A DNA stretch of 60,000 nucleotides from Apostichopus japonicus (Eukaryota; Echinodermata; Holothuroidea; Aspidochirotida; Stichopodidae): positions 6,637,501-6,697,500 of the forward strand of contig NC_092563.1 of assembly GCF_037975245.1 (NCBI RefSeq). Direction: 5' to 3'. Under the pieces are notes generated by a model, which was given only the letters and a program-made list of their open reading frames with translations, did no database searches and was not told where the DNA came from. The position numbers were made by a program, and so were the translations under genes. Of the stretch, positions 1 to 12,200 are shown one piece after another. Each line of letters opens with the position of its first letter. Positions within the stretch are counted from its first letter, which is position 1.

Positions 1-54
1 AGCAATTAATGAAAACCTTTTATTTGATTCTGAATTCAAAATTTCAATATAACT

Positions 55-269
55 TTAAATAACAATAAATGTTGTCAAACTAATATTTATAGCCTTCTGG
101 GCATATGACAGCATGCTAAGTACTGTATCATCCTTTGCACTTAAAGGGTGAAGACTCGCATACAAAGAAAGTCTCATGCCGGTAATCTGACCTAGTTTTG
201 AATGAGGTGTAACAGAAGTGTTAGACACCACCGTCGATCCCAGAAAATACACACACAGCTTGCTACCGT
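55..269 (-). CDS. Possible 3'-terminal exon of an unrecognised gene
   Basis: On the minus strand a TTATTACAG acceptor ends at 270 and opens a frame of about 70 codons to a TAA at 55-57. A canonical AATAAA lies about 30 bases downstream at 24-19. Acceptor, open frame, stop and poly(A) signal in this order are what a last exon looks like. I do not recognise the peptide, which is Ser/Thr/Leu-rich with no clear domain, and found no matching upstream exon between 280 and 6000. It may be chance. Confidence 0.22.
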
Positions 270-2475
270 CTGTAATAAGACACTAGTGTACAGTCAATAG
301 ATACAGCTACGGTCACTACCCACAACACAGTGTACATAGCAGGTCTAGATAAAAGATAACAAGGTTTTACGTTTCATTACTGTCTGCATTTTGTAGCGAC
401 AAGAAGAAAAATTCCCTTGCAAGCAACGGAAAGTTAACTTTTCAGAGGGCGACACGTGGTTTGGGGCGAGTCTTAAATGCCTTTCATGTTTATTGTGTAT
501 GCTTGTGTGTGTGCGTTGTTGTGTGCGTGTTTCTGTGCATTTTCTGTAATAGAAGAGATGGGTTAGCAAATGTAGGATAGGTAAAAACTTTTATCTACTT
601 ATGGCACTATGAAGTCATTAAGTGAAAAAGCAACGACCTCTCCTTGTATGACTTTTACACCTTGATATTTCCAGTACTGGATTTGCTTCTTCTTTTTAGT
701 TTGACAACACATTCCATTGTTAACACGCAGACCGATAACTATTCAAATGGCCTGAATAATCTGTTGGGGAGTATCCTACATTGTCACTACAAGATTTGGA
801 ATTTGAGTAGCCTCAAGCCTGAATCACATTTAAAAGTCATTGTAAGATTTAGACAGCCATGACCTAGTAATGCTGCTGGGTTAGTTTGCACTTGTTTATT
901 TTTCATGAAATACATGGTTGGATTAGAATAGATAAAAAAAATGATCATGTCCTTACCTTGGCACTATAGTTCATATGCATACCAATATGCACAGGATATA
1001 CACAGGATAAGTAGCAATATACACAGGATAAGTAGATACATAGGTTGTGCAAGGCAAACACTTTATCAATCTGTACAGTTTAATACAAATAAGTGAGCCT
1101 AATGTTAGGCTACAATTAACATTAGGCCTAACTTACTGTACCTTTAACTTAGATTTCTAACCTAGGCTAGGCTAACTGAGTGAAACCGGCTACCTTCAGA
1201 AAGGAGGACCGCAGCAGGTAACAGCAAAAGAAAATATTATGAGTAGTAGTAACAAGTTTCATTTAACAATCTGAAAGCTAGTGACAAAACTAGAAAGTGT
1301 TGTTACGTTCTGACTATCACTAACGTAACTTTCACCACAGTAAGTGTACCGACACAATTTCATTGATCAGCTGATTTTGGACGTAGGGCAGCCTAACGTA
1401 GTTCCCCCACACTGTGAAAACATTTTCATCGTGTTCCACTTACCGAATGCGATTTGACAGTAGAATGCTATAAAAACCTTAAAAGCTTCTTGTCATCTCA
1501 CCATCGAATCATTCTGCACATTACGGCATACTAGAATCGGGAAGCCGGCAAGTCAACTAAGTTCCATAAAGTAATTTCCAGAATGGACGATGAACGCCTA
1601 ACGTAGAGTAACAGTGTAACTGACCCTAACGTAGTAAAAAAATCGTCGATTGATTTCAATGGGGTAGTGTTCTTTTACGATGGCCAAGAATAAAGGACAT
1701 AATAATTTGTGACCAGATTCGTCACATTAGCTAGCTTAGAGTAAATTGCTAGGTGAACAAGACCCAGAACATACCCCCATGCACCAGGCCACAAGCTCAT
1801 TGGAAATATGCGACATTTTCGACTATTGTCCAAGATCAAACACCACTTTCTTCATTAGCTCGATAACATGATCTCAATTTATCATGGTTTTAATAGGAGT
1901 GACCACTGCTTTCGGCTAAATGGTCATCGTTGGAATAAGAGGCAGTTCGATCGATGTCGGGCGGATAATAGATGTACAAAGAACCTTTAAACCCAGACGT
2001 AACGGCAGATTGTCCGTTATATGCAAATTAGTAGCACACGTTTTTCGGCTGTGTATGACGCTAAAGTTTGATGAGGACATACCGGGCCTTTCTAATCACC
2101 AGAAGGTGATTATACCAATTATAAAATTTCGAGGAAAATATTACGGCGTAGTAGGGGGCGAATAACCTCAGAAAAATAGCGCATTGAGCCACTAGGTAAC
2201 AACGGAAATATATTATCCATGATAGGTCGAATTACACCAGCCCTTTCAAACTGAAGGTCAATGCAGTTGCAGTTCGTCACATTGACTTGCAGTCGATCCC
2301 ACACCCCCTTACCACGCCCAGTTACATATTATCAAGATGCAAAATATGGTTTCCGAAAAGAAGTGACTTCACAGACATGTAAACCGTCTTGATGGTTAGG
2401 CCTACTCCTCCCCCCCCCCCCCTTCTAATTGCACTTCTTAAATCAGACATGTGCCACGTTAGGAACATTTAAAAG
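270..2475. other. Intergenic, no gene recognised
   Basis: Only short frames without coding character are present. Small structures include a 10-base inverted repeat CCTAATGTTA/TAACATTAGG at 1098-1126, several CCTAACGTAG-like words between 1380 and 1640, and a poly-C run near 2407. No exon of a known gene could be assigned. Confidence 0.6.
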
Positions 2476-2962
2476 CATTGGCGGCGATCATTGGGGGGGG
2501 GGTGACGGGGGGACATGTCCCCCCAATATTTTAGGTGGGGGATATAGTATCTAATATCCCCCCAGATATTGGGTGGCATATTTTTTTTTTTAAGCATATT
2601 TTTTGTATTTTTTTATGATATCGCTAGTAATTTCAAAATAGAAAATGCTTAGATGCAACTTACAAGGCCTGAGAAGTGCCATTTCCAGCGATCTTGGAGG
2701 CATTTTCGGCCAAAATTTTCTTTTGCGCTTTGCGCCAACTTATGGTGGCGCTACGCTTAGATTATTTGCCTACAATCTTTGTCCATCCCTTGGCAAATTC
2801 CCCGCAAGGCGCCTTGCTAACTTGCTAACTTCCCAATTTGTTACTAGTATATATGATCGAAAGTAGTTTTTACTTTTTTTTCCGAAATGAATAGCTAGAC
2901 GGACCGCATCCGTAATGAAATTTGGTTTGCCGATAAAAAAGGAAAATAGGGCTGTAGCAAGC

Positions 2963-3028
<66 letters not shown>

Positions 3029-3272
3029 TGAAAAAAAGTTATGATTGGAAAAAAAAAACTATTGGGAAAAACTTGGTTCTCAGGCAAAATTGTACATCTG
3101 GTTGGTCATTTTAAAGCCGGAGAAGGGCCATTTCCGGTAATCTGGGGGGCTATCAAAACCAGAAATTTTCTTGTACGCTGCGCGCCAACCAATGGTGGCG
3201 CTCCGCTTTGATAGTAATTCGCCTGCATCCAAGCAAATGTCCCCCAATATTTGAAACAAATCGCCGCCCCTG
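2476..3272. mobile_element. Non-autonomous hAT-like DNA element
   Basis: The left end reads CATTGGCGGCGAT and the right end, reverse complemented, reads CAGGGGCGGCGAT, giving short terminal inverted repeats. The flanks TTTAAAAG (2468-2475) and TGTAGAAG (3273-3280) match at 6 of 8 bases, as an old 8-bp target duplication would. The interior has two direct copies of a ~100-bp segment (about 2665-2765 and 3115-3215) carrying GCGCCAAC and ATGGTGGCGCT, separated by an AT microsatellite. There is no transposase. 8-bp duplications and CAG-type ends are typical of hAT. A related fragment lies at 37088-37190. Confidence 0.5.
2962..3026. repeat. (AT)n microsatellite
   Basis: About 65 bases of nearly pure AT dinucleotide repeat inside the hAT-like element. 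It produces an Ile/Tyr-alternating shadow frame on the minus strand that is not a gene. Confidence 0.95.
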
Positions 3273-3285
3273 TGTAGAAGGACAA

Positions 3286-3680
3286 ACTAAAACGAATGAC
3301 AGCGAATGACAAATTTGTACAGGGTTAATTATCATTCGCGAATGACAGCGAATGACAACGAAGGACGGTGGTCAGAAGAATAAGAACCTCCGCCAGGGGG
3401 CGACCGACCCCTTGCCTTGGGGGAGGGGGTAATAAAAACAATACTTTTTTTACAGCAACAAATTTTTTTAATTCCCCTAAGTTGGGGTAAAATCCCACAG
3501 GGCAAGTCAAACATCTTGCTCAAGAATTTCCGAAAACACCGGTCACAGTCGCAAATGTCAACTCGGATTTTGCGATTTAACTCCGATTTTCCGACATTTT
3601 TGCGTGGCTTTAATATACCCACGAAGTCTGAACTGTGATATCCGGTTGAAGCAAATGTCTGTGCTGTCATTCGTTTTAGT
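3286..3680. mobile_element. Short element bounded by 18-bp inverted repeats
   Basis: ACTAAAACGAATGACAGC at 3286-3303 is the exact reverse complement of 3663-3680. Further ATTCG-type words follow (GAATGACAGCGAATGACA near 3341, TGTCATTCGTTTTAGT near 3738). The 395-bp span has no coding capacity and adjoins the hAT-like element. It looks like a MITE or a remnant of nested insertions. Confidence 0.5.
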
Positions 3681-5201
3681 CAACGCAATTTTTTAGTGTG
3701 TACAACATATTGCCATTCGTTATATGTAACGCAATTGTCATTCGTTTTAGTAACACCCCATGTAAAGTCCAATCTTTCGTTCGGCAAATACTTGATTGAA
3801 ATGCCAGTATGCTCGTGTTCCATATAGGTTACTGAGGAGGTGACGTAGGCTATATGAAACCCCCATGATGTCTTTGTTCTTTTTTGAGGCATATCGGCGC
3901 ATTTCTTTCAATTTGCACAATTCTCCATGTTCTTAATTGTCTAATCTCTTGACTTTAGGGATCAAAAATTGTAAATCCCACTTTTGGGTATGTAAGACAG
4001 GTTGGTTGGTGTTCTTGCATAAATTTTTCATTGGGTATCTACAATTGAGGTATTAAGTATTCAACCTATGATTAATGTATAAGCAGTAGCATGGAAAAGA
4101 ACTGAATGCTGGGGGGGGGGGGGGTAGAGGCGGTCAGGGGAAGGAGGGGAGGACATGTTAGGAAATTCTCAATTTCCTTCCAACTGATCTAGGTAGGGAC
4201 ATGAACCTTTATGGAAGGGTAAGATGGGAGGTACAGGATTTATAATAAAGGAGGGAGATCAGGTGTCGTTAAAGCCAACAATCACATAAAGGGGTGTGGT
4301 ATCCTTGATCCTTCCCTTCCCGTCACCCCCCCCCCCCCCAATGGAAATTAAAGATTTAGAAGTTAAATTGTAACTCTGACACATCTTTTGACTAATGGTT
4401 TGTAAATTTAAAAAAAAAAAGACACACAATTAATACTCTTCATAGACAAACAAAGTTTATTGAACCAGAGGCAAACACTCCTAATACATATTATTTTATC
4501 TGCATTGATAAATGTTTACTCATAATAGAAACACTGGTATAGCACAACATTGTCTTAAATGCCCAAAATCATGATATGCAATTTCAGTATTTAATATATT
4601 TCATCAATGCAACACATTTTTATTTTCACTTTTCCATTGTAAGTGACATAAATATTCTTGGTTTTCTTGGTAGTGGTTGGCAAATTAGGTGGGGATGGTG
4701 AATAGTGGGGAAGATAAAAGGAAGGGGCAGTTCCCATGCACTGCATAATCTCAGTAACCTAGACACATTCTGTGCCTGAAAAGTGGTTCTTTGCTTTTTG
4801 CCTGTGAATAATGAATACAATTTTGTAAATTTTGTTGAAGAGTATAATTCTCATTTCCTGGTTTGTAACTTGGCATAAAATCCACCAATTTTTATTTTAT
4901 TTATTATATCAACAAATAAATCAAACATTAAGCTTGTTTGAAAACTGAAATGGCACTAAATGCTTCTTCAGTCAGTCAAAATGATTCACATAATACACAT
5001 TTGTGTAATGATTGTTCATGATTAAATTCACATATTTTTTTGATGGGGCTCAAAACACGCTAATTAAATAGTACAAGATTGTCAAAACCCAAGCAAGAAT
5101 TACAGCTGGCAATAAAAATCATTTTCCGTACATTAAAATAACCACATGTACAATCAGAGCAAAACAACGTTATGAAGCTTACTCTTCCTGACTTTTGGAA
5201 G
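3681..5201. other. Intergenic, no gene recognised
   Basis: Only short frames are present. The stretch has homopolymer tracts (poly-G near 4111, poly-C near 4327) and is strongly AT-rich from about 4430 to 5200. No exon, RNA gene or clear transposon end was found. Confidence 0.6.
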
Positions 5202-6150
5202 CAGACAGAATTTTTAACCAAAAGAAGAAGTATAACTTTAATGAAGAATTTTCAATAAAGAGAATGGTACAAAATAGTGAATACAGTACTAACCATCAAA
5301 GGATAGGCCCTCTTTTAGACTCTATATTTGTTTTGCATGAGACAGGAGCAATCTGTAAATTTCATGCATCTAAACATATAACTCTAACGTGAACTGAACC
5401 AGCGGTTGATATCAAACAATCGTAACTCACTGACCCTGTTTTACTTTCCCTGCTTTTGCAAATAATTCCTGCTCTTCTGGTCACACCTATGTTATAATAT
5501 TTAGTTCCAGATGGAACAATCCAGACATGTATCTCTACTAAAACAATTTTTATTTTCTTCTTCGTACATAGCAACAAAACTGAACAAGGAAATCTGAGGG
5601 CGCTAAAGCTCCGCCGACGACAGACGTGCAGATAAAACTGCTGATACCCTTAAAAATCCACAAATTTTGACTTTTTCATGCCTTTTTGAAACAGACAGAA
5701 TTTTTAACCAAAAGAAGAAGTAACTTTAATGAAGAAGTTTCAATAAAGAGAATGGTACAAAATAGTGAATACAGTACAAACCAAAGGATAGGCCCTCTTT
5801 TCTCCACATTTTAGACTCTTCATTTGTTTCGCATGAGACAGGAGAACTCTGTTAATTTCATGCTTCAAAACATATAACTCTAACGTGAACTGAATCATGG
5901 TTTTATATCAAAAACAATCGTAACTGACTGATCCTGTTTTACTTTCCCTGCTTTTGCAAATAATTCCTGCTCTTCTGATTTGCACCTCTGTCATCATATT
6001 TAGTTCCACATATAACGATCCAGACATGTATCTCTACTAAAACCATTTTTATTTTCTTCCTCGTACATTGGAACAAAACTGAGCAAGAAATACTCAGGGC
6101 GCTACAGCTCCACCGACGACAGAAATGCAGATCAAATCCATTGATACCTC
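5202..6150. repeat. Tandem duplication, 490-bp offset, covering the RMDN1 3' UTR
   Basis: The segment starting CAGACAGAATTTTTAACC at 5202 recurs at 5692 and stays alignable for about 450 bases, to roughly 5650 and 6150. Both copies contain the same A-rich AATAAA context on the minus strand (5554-5549 and 6053-6048). The upstream copy runs into the RMDN1 3' UTR just below the stop codon. Scattered differences show that the duplication is not recent. Confidence 0.85.
6048..6053 (-). promoter_or_regulatory. Probable RMDN1 poly(A) signal
   Basis: AATAAA on the minus strand about 136 bases past the RMDN1 stop. A second copy lies in the duplicated segment at 5549-5554 and could give a longer alternative 3' UTR. 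Confidence 0.5.
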
Positions 6151-6188
6151 TAAAATTCCAAGGTGCAGGGCTGTTGGGGAAGGAGCTC

Positions 6189-6239
6189 TCAGGACTTGAC
6201 TTTAACACCTTTCAAAATTTCAATTGCTTCTTTCCTCGT
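6189..6239 (-). CDS. RMDN1: RMDN1 exon 9, terminal (residues 299-314)
   Basis: A short basic C-terminus (TRKEAIEILKG, then VKVKS) and a TGA stop at 6191-6189. It follows a CTCACAG acceptor in phase 0, matching the exon 8 donor. The 3' UTR continues into the tandem duplication. Confidence 0.85.
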   Translation of the reverse strand, partial: TRKEAIEILKGVKVKS

Positions 6240-9200
6240 CTGTGAGTAATTGGAAAAGGAAGATGACATTTGTGAAATATTTGTAAGAATTATTACAAAT
6301 TTGATATTTCCTTTACATTTTGAACGAGAAGTTATTCTATGTTTCTATCGGGTCTCTACTTTAGGAAGAAAACTAACAGTATGCCATATATTTTTCTTCC
6401 TTTTCTTACTTCATACATGCCTTTAGAGTACCTGATTACATTTCAATACAATTGAAGCCACATATTCCGAATACATTTCACTTCAGAGAAGGGGACGTTT
6501 CCCTTGTTTTTTAGTACCCGATCTCAAGTTTGCAGCAATCTTACCTAACTTATCGTTCAAACCACAGACGAATATGAAAAGTTGATCCTACTAAAAGCAT
6601 CCTCTGGTAGTTCTAAAATTCCTAGTCCTCAGTAGTAACTGATTCCACTTTAACACTCTTCTTACAGTACTTTTATCATATCAAAGCCCAGTGTTGCCTA
6701 TCAATTCATCAAACCGCTACTTCTAACAATCAATCTTTTCTCACCTGATATTCTTCTTCTTTTCTAGCTGGAGCATCCCTGGCTTTGGTCAGGTACAGGA
6801 GAGCCATTTTGGTGTTTCCTTGTTTTAAATATGTCTTCCCGATCATCAAGAAATTCTTGCTGTAAAAGTTTGGATCGACTACGATACAAAGAAACAGACA
6901 GAAAACATTCGATAATTTTACTAGCATCCAACTTCCTGAAAAATTAAACATTTCAAGATTTTCATACCTTCCATTTTTTTTTTTTCGGGTATTTTTTTTT
7001 TTTTTGGCTCTTGCAAGACACAACCAATGTTCAATCGACACGAAATCATGCAACGTAAATAATTCTGAATGTAATTATGCCGACAACGTATAGATATTGA
7101 CCACATTTATGCAGTTTAGTATGAGTCCTGTCATGATGGAAACTGATTGAATTTCAGAGGAATTTCCCTCAAATCATGAGAACCTTTCTTTTTTCAAATT
7201 GAGAATCTTGTCTACTTACTTTCTTCAGCTTTCAAGAACTTCTCCAGTGCCTGAAATGTAGAAAACATGATGGTTAAAATATAGCTTTCAGTGTGCACAG
7301 TTAGTATTTACCAACACAGCAAATAAACAGTTAGTACTCATGTGACCTACACAGCAAATAAACAGTTAGTACTGATGTGACCTACACAGCAAATAAACAG
7401 TTAGTACTGATGTGACCTACACAGCAAATAAACAGTTAGTACTCATGTGAACAACACAGCAAATAAACATTTTCAAAAGACATACAGCAAGTTTTCCAGT
7501 AAAATATGAGAAACTATAACATAATGTATATTTAAGGATATGTAGGAGTCGAAATGAACTGGGAGGAAGGGAGAGGAACAGGATAGAAGAAAAGAGGGAG
7601 ATGGGTAAGGGGAGGGAGAGGGCAGGGTTTTTGTTAAGAAATGAAGTAAGTGGGTCAAGTTGAAAAGTAGGCAGGACTGTCTGTACGCGGACATGGGGGA
7701 GGGGTCTAAGGGGAGGGGTCCCCCTCCCCTTTGCCAAAAAATTGCAATTTAAAAAGTCTCTAGATGCAAAATGGTGCAATATACAGTTGTTTGGTCAATG
7801 ATATTGCCCCCTCCCAATTACCCCTTTCTTCTGTCCTATTTTTCTTTTTTCTCCTGAATTTTTTTATTAACACTCGGGTCATGGAGCCTAGGGAGGTAGC
7901 TATGCCACTGAACCGAACTTAGCAAGGGTGTGACGCACTTGCTGCATTAAATGAAGTGCGATCATAACAAAATGATAATAGGTCTACGGTACCTACAAAG
8001 TGAGTAGGATTTTACTGCCAAAAAATACCCAACTAGGTCTGTGATAGAACCTTCTGTTTTTTATTCAGCTTTTATCTCTGTTGAGCAACAATTTGTATGT
8101 CAAGAGAAGCCCTTCGCCTACCTCTACTCTCACCCACCCCTCGGCCTCATCTCCTCGACCATACTACTAATGTTCAACTTTTTGTTAGTTTTTACCAACA
8201 GTTAACTGCTGTGACAGTTTCAATCACACCTGACCTGGTTGTGGGTATTTATTCCTCTCGATTTTTTTCGTCATTTTTTTTTTTTTTTTTTAAATTTAAA
8301 TTTTTTTTTTTTTTGAGCGTCGCAAAGTAGCCGGGTCATGTACGTGCAGTAAGCGGGTCATTTGACCTGGGTCCCGCTACTAACGAAAACCCTGGAGGGG
8401 GGTTCAGGGTAATTTCTCTGATACCTCAAGGAAGAAGATATGGGATGAGATTTTCTGGTAGAAATATCTGAATATGTTTGTCTAGCACAAAATTTGAATT
8501 GTCTGACTTGCATTGTCTGATTTCTCTTTGACTTTTGTATGTGAAAAAACCATGAACAACCATACCTTCTAATACTGCAGAGATTTCTTACCAAGGAGAA
8601 GCTATAACGGAAGAGTGTTATTGCCTGGGACAACTCACCTCCTGATATGATGAGGTTGGGGGTGTAGCAAACACCACGGCAGCTATCTTGGACTGATACC
8701 AGGGCATATCGGCAAACGTAAAGCACCTGACAAAGAAGTGAAGAAGATGGGGATATAATTTATCTCTTCATATCAGAGGTAATTGCAAATTAATTTCTTA
8801 GCTTCCTTTTGATATTTTCAGATTGATGTAACTGACTTGTTTCAGGATGTTTGTAGATAGGTGGGACAGTGTAATTGGAAGGGGATAGGGGTAAAAAAAT
8901 AAAATTAAAAAAAAAAACGGTAAGAAGGAGCAAGCAATAATAACGACGTGTCATAAATCTATCGAAAGGTTGTAAATGTAACTGAAAACTCCACAAGGAG
9001 TAAGAGGATATCTAAGGAGATATTTAAGGAGGTATTTAAGGAGGTAGCTAAGGAGATTGAGACTTCACACATATGAGGCAACTTTCTTCTTGTTGAAACC
9101 TAGTTAATATCAATAACACGTACCAGAGGCCAAGAAGGTGCACAGATGTAGCATCTTTAGGATTCAGTTCGATGGCTTTCTGAAAAGTAGCAACAAAGAA

Positions 9201-12200
9201 GACAGTTACCACAGCGACCACAGGATGTATCTCCCATGTTCTACACCCTCTATTACCTAGGCTAGATTTAGCTTAAATAACGAGAGAAATGTCCACTTTC
9301 CCACCAATCGATACTGTAGAAAACCAAAACTGAAAATGAAGAAGTCAATTTCTAAGTTTACTATACAAGAGAGGGGGTGCATGGTTAATGGGGTAATATC
9401 ATTAAACAGCGAAGAACTTGCTATCCTGGGGTCCCTGATCGAAATCTCGATTTTAATTACCGATTTTAATTACAAACCATAAGTTATTATGCTGTAACAA
9501 ATAAATAAATAGTTCGGTCAAGGGGGGTTATATTTGTCACTACATCGAAGTGTATTTGTTGCCAAAATTCAACGGAGTCTCACCAAGATAAAAGAATGTG
9601 TTTTGTCTTTACAGACTCTAAGCAATACCAAGATAACAGAACACGCATTGTCTGCATAAACTCTAAGTAATAACTGCCTTCCAATCCATCCAAACCCTAT
9701 TTAAAGAAACGCCTGCAACACGCACCATTCAAACAAATCACGCACCACACGCATCCCAAGCAACATGCACCAACCAGCACACGCATAAACAATCTTAACA
9801 CCCTCACACACGCACAGTTGACGGGCACATTAATTCAATCACACTTTGTTACATTTGCATTCACATTCATTTGCATATTATATAGTTAAATTTGTCGAAT
9901 CTTGTTTACCTCAAAGTGCTCCCGGATGATGAATGCGTTAGAAATTTTTTGTTTGACACCTTCGTAGTCCCCAACATCACTCAAACAGATTGCATACCAC
10001 TGTAGATAATAAACAAGGGAAATAAAAGAAGAAAAATGGAAAAAAAAATCATATTTGAGATTCTTATGACTTGCATTTATACTTAAATGCTTTCAACCTT
10101 GAGAGAACATATTATTCAAAAATCTTGCACTGAACACAAGAACGAAACATACCGATGGCCAATTGAATGGATTTCTCTGAAGGGAGCCACCTCCAAGTGG
10201 AAACTAGATTACTTTCCATGAGTTGATGTAAAAGAAGCCTTCTAACATGTTTTGACTAACAGGGAGTTGCACTGTTTCTTGTGCTCATCAAAGGACAGCC
10301 ACATGTCAACTGTAAGATCTGGCAATCTTTGTCTCTGGAGATATCGTCTTTACAAAGTATTCCACCTTTTGACCTCTATTGACCTTGAAACTTCCCCACT
10401 CTTCTTGCATTTGTTATGCTGCAACTGCTCACTAGCCTAAACACTCTGTCCATGACACAGTATTAAACTTTGATACTAATTGTATTAAATTTGATACACT
10501 GACCTCGAATGATCACAAATTACCTTTGACCTCCACCAAAAACTGTAAGGTTCTTATACTCATCAAATGTCAGCCACATGTCAAGTACAATGTCTGGCAA
10601 CTTTTCCTGTCTGAGATATCATGTTTATGCAATATTACTTCTTTGACCTCTAATGACTTAAGTTGACCTCTGAACTCTTCAGAATGTTCTCAACCTTTCT
10701 GCTGGTCATGAGCCAAGCTACCATTGACAATATCAACTCTATCATTTAACGGATCATGAGACATAAAGCAAAATGACCTTCGACCTCAACAGTATACACC
10801 TTGAACAAATTGCGTTGCCTTCACTCCAAAGACTACTTTTACAATAGTTCATCAAAGTTCAATGAACATTGCACAAGAAGAAGCATTTTTCAGAAAGAAG
10901 ATGGGACAGAGTGGAAAATTCTGCCAAAACTTCACAAAACCCAATAACCCACAATTTTAAGAAATGCCCTGTGAATAATATGCTCACTGTGGATATTCAG
11001 TCAACATATATCTATTACCTCAGTTGAATACATATAAAGTGTCTCCTCACCTTGTGACAAGCATAATTTGTGCTGTTTATATCTAGCGCCCTCTTCACAA
11101 ACTCTAAAGCCTCATACGTTAAGCGTTTCTTGTCATCTGGCGAGGTTGACCCTATGTTGGCTACATCTCTGGTCGCTCTGGCCAGCCTCCATAGAATGTC
11201 TTCGTTGTTAGTGTCTTTATGTTGAATGAGGTGGTTGTAGAGGGGCAAGATTTCATAGGAATGGTAGAGTTTGTCTGCTTCTTCTATGATCAGATCATCT
11301 GGGGATGGTACACTTGCTACAGGTTCTGTTTCTGTGGAAGAAAGATGTAGAAATGAACATGTATTATAGCACTGAGATATGTAACACTGTTGACTTTAAA
11401 TGATTACATGATCAGCAAGATTCTTGCAAAAATGTCAGCCTGCTTATCAAGTAAGAATTTCATTACGGTTTTCAAACCTATGTTTCCCTAAGAATGAAAT
11501 TTAACAAAGTGAGTTATCAGGTGCAAGCTTACCAACTTTTAACTTTTTTGACCTCAAATGACCTTTGCCCTTCACAGAAGAGTATAGGATTCTTGTACTC
11601 AATACGGCAGATCATACGTACCAAAATGAAAATCATCCAATCCATACTTTCAAAGTGAGCATTTACACAAAGTTTTCAGGTTTTGAGCCCTGCTGACCTC
11701 AAACGACCTTTGAAATCCACCAATTGCAATGGAATCCTTGTACTCACCAATGGGTACCTACACACTATGTATGACCTGCAACCAAGCAGCACATTAATTT
11801 GAGATATCATGTTTACAGTGTTTTCAGCCTTTGACCTCTGTTGACCTCAGATGACCTTTGACCCCTACCAAATTCATTAGACTTTACTCACCGAGAAGAA
11901 TCTACACACCAGGTATGAACTTCAACAAAGATATACTCTTTGAGTTATCTTTACTACACGGTTTTCAGACTTTGACCTCAGTTGACCTAAAATTATCTTT
12001 GGCCATAACAGAAAATAATAGGGTTCTTGAACTCAATGAGACGGATCCACATACCGAGCATGAAGTTAATCCACCATGAACTTTTTGAGTTATTGTGTTT
12101 ATAAAGAATTGTCACATACAAATACGCACACATACCGTCACCATCGCACAGATTCCTTTCACCTCCATCAATGAATGAAAAAGTGGAATTGGGAAATTTG

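Noticed and set aside
7417-7779. 120-codon minus-strand ORF, Pro/Leu/Ser-rich
   Set aside because: It covers the 35-bp repeat and a purine tract in an RMDN1 intron; composition explains it.
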